Shown piece by piece: positions 7,448-8,487 of a stretch of 8,487 nucleotides of DNA (position 1 is its first letter; every line of letters starts with the position of its first letter). The notes under the pieces are model-generated. The model had not been told where the DNA came from and made no database searches. It was given only the letters and a program-made list of their open reading frames with translations. Source of the stretch: Nitrospina sp. (lineage in GTDB: Bacteria > Nitrospinota > Nitrospinia > Nitrospinales > Nitrospinaceae); contig SMVT01000120.1 in assembly GCA_004357365.1 (NCBI GenBank), positions 1 through 8,487 of the forward strand, written 5' to 3'. The position numbers were made by a program, and so were the translations under genes.

Positions 7448-7476
7448 GTTGTAATATGCCCGGCGGGCGATGTCAA
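7448..7476 (-). promoter_or_regulatory. Sigma70-type promoter of the rsmD-mnmA-suhB operon
   Basis: On the minus strand a consensus TTGACA (7476-7471) is followed after 17 bases by TACAAC (7453-7448). The spacer contains an 11-base GC dyad, GCCCGGCGGGC, at 7458-7468 on the plus strand. The distance to the ATG is about 70 bases. Confidence 0.5.
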
Positions 7477-7482
7477 TTTTGG

Positions 7483-7511
7483 TTGAATCCGGGCGGCAAT
7501 CCCAATAGAAT
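7483..7511 (+). promoter_or_regulatory. Sigma70-type promoter of tRNA-Gln
   Basis: TTGAAT (7483-7488) and TAGAAT (7506-7511) are 17 bases apart. The start site would be about 5 bases before the mature tRNA. The -35 box lies only 6 bases from the -35 box of the opposite rsmD promoter. Confidence 0.65.
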
Positions 7512-7523
7512 TAGGCCCAGTAT

Positions 7524-7597
7524 TCGGGTATTGTCTAATGGTAGGACGTCAGATTCTGGTTCTGAAGGTTGGGGTTCGACTCCCTGTACCCGAGCCA
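7524..7597 (+). tRNA. tRNA-Gln (anticodon CUG)
   Basis: All four arms fold. The acceptor TCGGGTA (7524-7530) pairs with TACCCGA (7587-7593). The D arm is GTCT/GGAC with loop AATGGTA. The anticodon stem TCAGA/TCTGA encloses loop TTCTGGT, with anticodon CTG at 7556-7558, reading CAG. The T loop is TTCGACT on a 5-bp stem with two G-U pairs. G is the discriminator base and CCA is encoded (7595-7597). Confidence 0.95.
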
Positions 7598-7625
7598 TTT
7601 TTTTTTCTTTGGGGAACATTGAATT

Positions 7626-8108
7626 ATGGTGGTCAATATCTATCGCAATCCGTTTATTCTCGCCCTGTGGGCTCCGGCGTATCTGATGGTGGGGACGGTG
7701 GCCATCACCAACGATTTTCTGATGGGGGCGCTGTACATCATGGCCACACTGGGTCTGTTGGGGGCCTATGTGACAGAGTTCCCGATCGTCAGCGGCCTGT
7801 ATCCCAACGAGTTGGTGCACAAGACGGCGGTTTCCTCGTTGATGGGAATTGTTCTGGGCCTGGTGCTCTTCGGGGTCAAGCTGATGATCACCGGAGCCGA
7901 GGAAGGTGCGGATTCCTCTCCCGTGTCTCCGGGGGGAGCATTTTTCATGACATGGATGGCCATGTCCCTCCCGGCTTATTGTTTGATGGTCTACCTGGTT
8001 CACGGACTGAACAAGCGGGATCTGGAGGAAGAACACCGCATCCGGATGGAAAAGAAGAAAAACCGGAAAGGCGGCGGACCGCCCATCATGGACCGCGACA
8101 GTTTTTAA
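7626..8108 (+). CDS. Hypothetical four-helix inner-membrane protein
   Basis: I do not recognise this family. The 160-residue product has four hydrophobic stretches long enough to cross the membrane, at about 10-28, 31-50, 68-89 and 105-125. A small acidic loop AEEGADSS (91-98) lies between helices three and four. The hydrophilic, strongly charged tail (129-160) is rich in R/K/E, ends MDRDSF, and is probably cytoplasmic. There is no cleavable signal peptide and no obvious catalytic motif. The ATG at 7626 has GGGGA ten bases upstream; a GTG follows immediately. It starts 28 bases after tRNA-Gln and has no promoter of its own that I can see, so it may be read through from the tRNA promoter. Base composition and codon use resemble the neighbouring core genes, so it looks native. 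Confidence 0.75.
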   Translation: MVVNIYRNPFILALWAPAYLMVGTVAITNDFLMGALYIMATLGLLGAYVTEFPIVSGLYPNELVHKTAVSSLMGIVLGLVLFGVKLMITGAEEGADSSPVSPGGAFFMTWMAMSLPAYCLMVYLVHGLNKRDLEEEHRIRMEKKKNRKGGGPPIMDRDSF

Positions 8109-8170
8109 ATTTTGTCGGTACAATGTCGGTCCAGCATTCGCAATAGGGAATGCTGGACAAAAAATTTAAA
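8104..8170. repeat. Nested inverted and direct repeats with an 11-bp perfect hairpin
   Basis: GTCCAGCATTC (8129-8139) pairs perfectly with GAATGCTGGAC (8148-8158) around an 8-base loop. TTTAAATTTTGTC (8104-8116) can also pair with the GACAAAAAATTTAAA at 8156-8170 apart from a 2-base bulge. TGTCGGT occurs twice, at 8113-8119 and 8124-8130. A run of A rather than T follows the hairpin on the plus strand, so it is not a textbook terminator for the membrane-protein gene. It overlaps that gene's stop codon. Confidence 0.6.
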
Positions 8171-8198
8171 TTACTTTAGCACACAGACTTCCTGACAT

Positions 8199-8273
8199 GG
8201 CCCCATCGTCTAGCGGTTAGGACGCCGGCCTCTCACGCCGGTAACAGGGGTTCGATTCCCCTTGGGGCTACCA
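8199..8273 (+). tRNA. tRNA-Glu (anticodon CUC)
   Basis: The acceptor GGCCCCA (8199-8205) pairs with TGGGGCT (8263-8269), with a terminal G-U pair. The D arm carries AGCGGTTA. The anticodon stem CCGGC/GCCGG holds loop CTCTCAC with anticodon CTC, reading GAG. The T arm AGGGG/CCCCT encloses TTCGATT. The discriminator is A and CCA is encoded at 8271-8273. No good promoter of its own is seen; TGGACA at 8154-8159 is a possible -35, but its -10 partner is poor. Confidence 0.95.
8250..8273 (+). other. Possible integration core (attachment site) in the 3' end of tRNA-Glu
   Basis: The T arm and 3' acceptor end of a tRNA are the usual crossover sites of P4-type integrases, and a likely integrase gene starts 125 bases downstream. 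The exact core cannot be fixed without the other end of the element, so these limits are only an inference. Confidence 0.3.
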
Positions 8274-8285
8274 CCACAACATCCA

Positions 8286-8304
8286 ATAAAGTCCTATAAA
8301 GTCC
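8286..8304 (+). repeat. Two direct repeats ATAAAGTCC, 10 bases apart
   Basis: ATAAAGTCC occurs at 8286-8294 and 8296-8304, one helical turn apart, directly after the tRNA-Glu 3' end. Short, phased repeats next to an attachment site are typical of integrase or excisionase arm-binding sites. That role is an inference. Confidence 0.45.
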
Positions 8305-8306
8305 AT

Positions 8307-8332
8307 AAGCCCTAGTAAATTAGGGCTTTTTT
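8307..8332 (+). terminator. Rho-independent terminator after tRNA-Glu
   Basis: AAGCCCTA (8307-8314) pairs with TAGGGCTT (8321-8328) around a 6-base loop and runs into T residues (8327-8332). It would end tRNA-Glu transcription and insulate the downstream gene. Confidence 0.85.
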
Positions 8333-8333
8333 A

Positions 8334-8362
8334 TTGCATTGAGGTCCGGTAAGGGATAGTAT
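8334..8362 (+). promoter_or_regulatory. Candidate promoter of the integrase-like gene
   Basis: TTGCAT (8334-8339) and TAGTAT (8357-8362) are 17 bases apart, immediately after the terminator and about 35 bases before the ATG at 8398. The boxes match only moderately. Confidence 0.35.
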
Positions 8363-8383
8363 GAACCCATGAAATCCGACCCA

Positions 8384-8440
8384 TTTTGGGGGCAACTATG
8401 GTGAAAACTCCAAAACCTAAAAACACATATGCCCCCAAAA
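8384..8440. repeat. Perfect 11-bp inverted repeat across the integrase-like start
   Basis: TTTTGGGGGCA (8384-8394) is the exact reverse complement of TGCCCCCAAAA (8430-8440), with 35 bases between. The first copy supplies the G-run that could act as the ribosome binding site. The second is inside codons 11-15. Likely a binding site for the integrase or for a regulator of its gene. Confidence 0.6.
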
Positions 8441-8487
8441 CACCGCTAACTACTGAAATGATTGAAGAAGCCCGGCCCGGAATTAAT
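8398..8487 (+). CDS. N-terminus of a probable P4-type tyrosine integrase, cut by the window edge
   Basis: From the ATG at 8398 the frame stays open for 30 codons to the last base. After a basic, Lys/Pro-rich leader the product reads TPLTTEMIEEARPGIN. This resembles the N-terminal arm-binding domain (DUF4102) of P4-family integrases, whose usual start is of the form LTDTAIRNAKPG: Leu-Thr, an Ile in a short helix, then Ala-Lys/Arg-Pro-Gly. Position supports it: these genes commonly begin 100-300 bases past the 3' end of a tRNA and point away from it. An SD-like GGGGG (8388-8392) lies 5 bases before the ATG. Upstream ATGs at 8361 and 8369 hit stops early. The catalytic domain is outside the window, so the gene may be intact or broken. 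Its AT-richer, A-rich codons differ from the core genes, as expected for acquired DNA. Confidence 0.55.
   Translation, partial: MVKTPKPKNTYAPKTPLTTEMIEEARPGIN

Noticed and set aside
7473..8123. Minus-strand 216-residue frame opposite tRNA-Gln and the membrane protein
   Set aside because: It runs through the tRNA gene and reads as low-quality His/Gln-rich sequence. The plus strand gives a coherent four-helix protein.
8361..8397. Earlier ATG starts (8361, 8369) for the integrase-like gene
   Set aside because: The frame from 8361 stops after three codons and the frame from 8369 stops after eleven.

Overview
The window is a stretch of bacterial chromosome, about 55% GC by eye, holding mostly core metabolic and RNA-modification genes. 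It ends at a tRNA gene followed by the start of what looks like an integrated mobile element. Signal peptides, SD-type starts, sigma70-like promoters, encoded CCA tails on both tRNAs, an E. coli-type LysA and a DUF2167 membrane protein point to a Gram-negative bacterium. A Nitrospinota or delta-proteobacterial origin is possible, but the sequence alone does not prove it.

Layout. Bases 1-131 are the 3' end of a pterin-4a-carbinolamine dehydratase gene. A gap of about 310 bases follows, with a 9-bp inverted repeat and a weak promoter. Next comes a secreted or membrane-anchored DUF2167 protein (444-1355, +). A strong bidirectional terminator (1367-1405) separates it from convergent lysA (1428-2663, -). 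lysA and speA (2879-4789, +) are divergent and share a 215-base control region with two good promoters and a GC-only palindrome. They encode diaminopimelate decarboxylase (last step of lysine synthesis) and biosynthetic arginine decarboxylase (entry to polyamine synthesis), two PLP enzymes of the same fold-III superfamily.

A three-gene minus-strand operon, rsmD-mnmA-suhB-like (7377 down to 4903), is tightly packed: a 16-base gap, then a 4-base ATGA overlap. It encodes a 16S rRNA guanine methyltransferase, a tRNA 2-thiouridylase and an inositol-monophosphatase-family enzyme. Its promoter lies back to back with that of tRNA-Gln(CUG) at 7524-7597. Downstream is a four-helix membrane protein I do not recognise (7626-8108), then an unusual hairpin region, then tRNA-Glu(CUC) at 8199-8273.

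The most notable part is the right edge. Past tRNA-Glu come two 10-base-spaced direct repeats, a terminator, and an open reading frame running off the window. Its first 30 residues resemble the N-terminus of P4-type tyrosine integrases, and a perfect 11-bp inverted repeat spans its start. I read this as the left boundary of a genomic island or prophage inserted at tRNA-Glu. Its cargo lies outside the window. No CRISPR array, complete insertion sequence or clearly novel multi-gene system is visible within the window.
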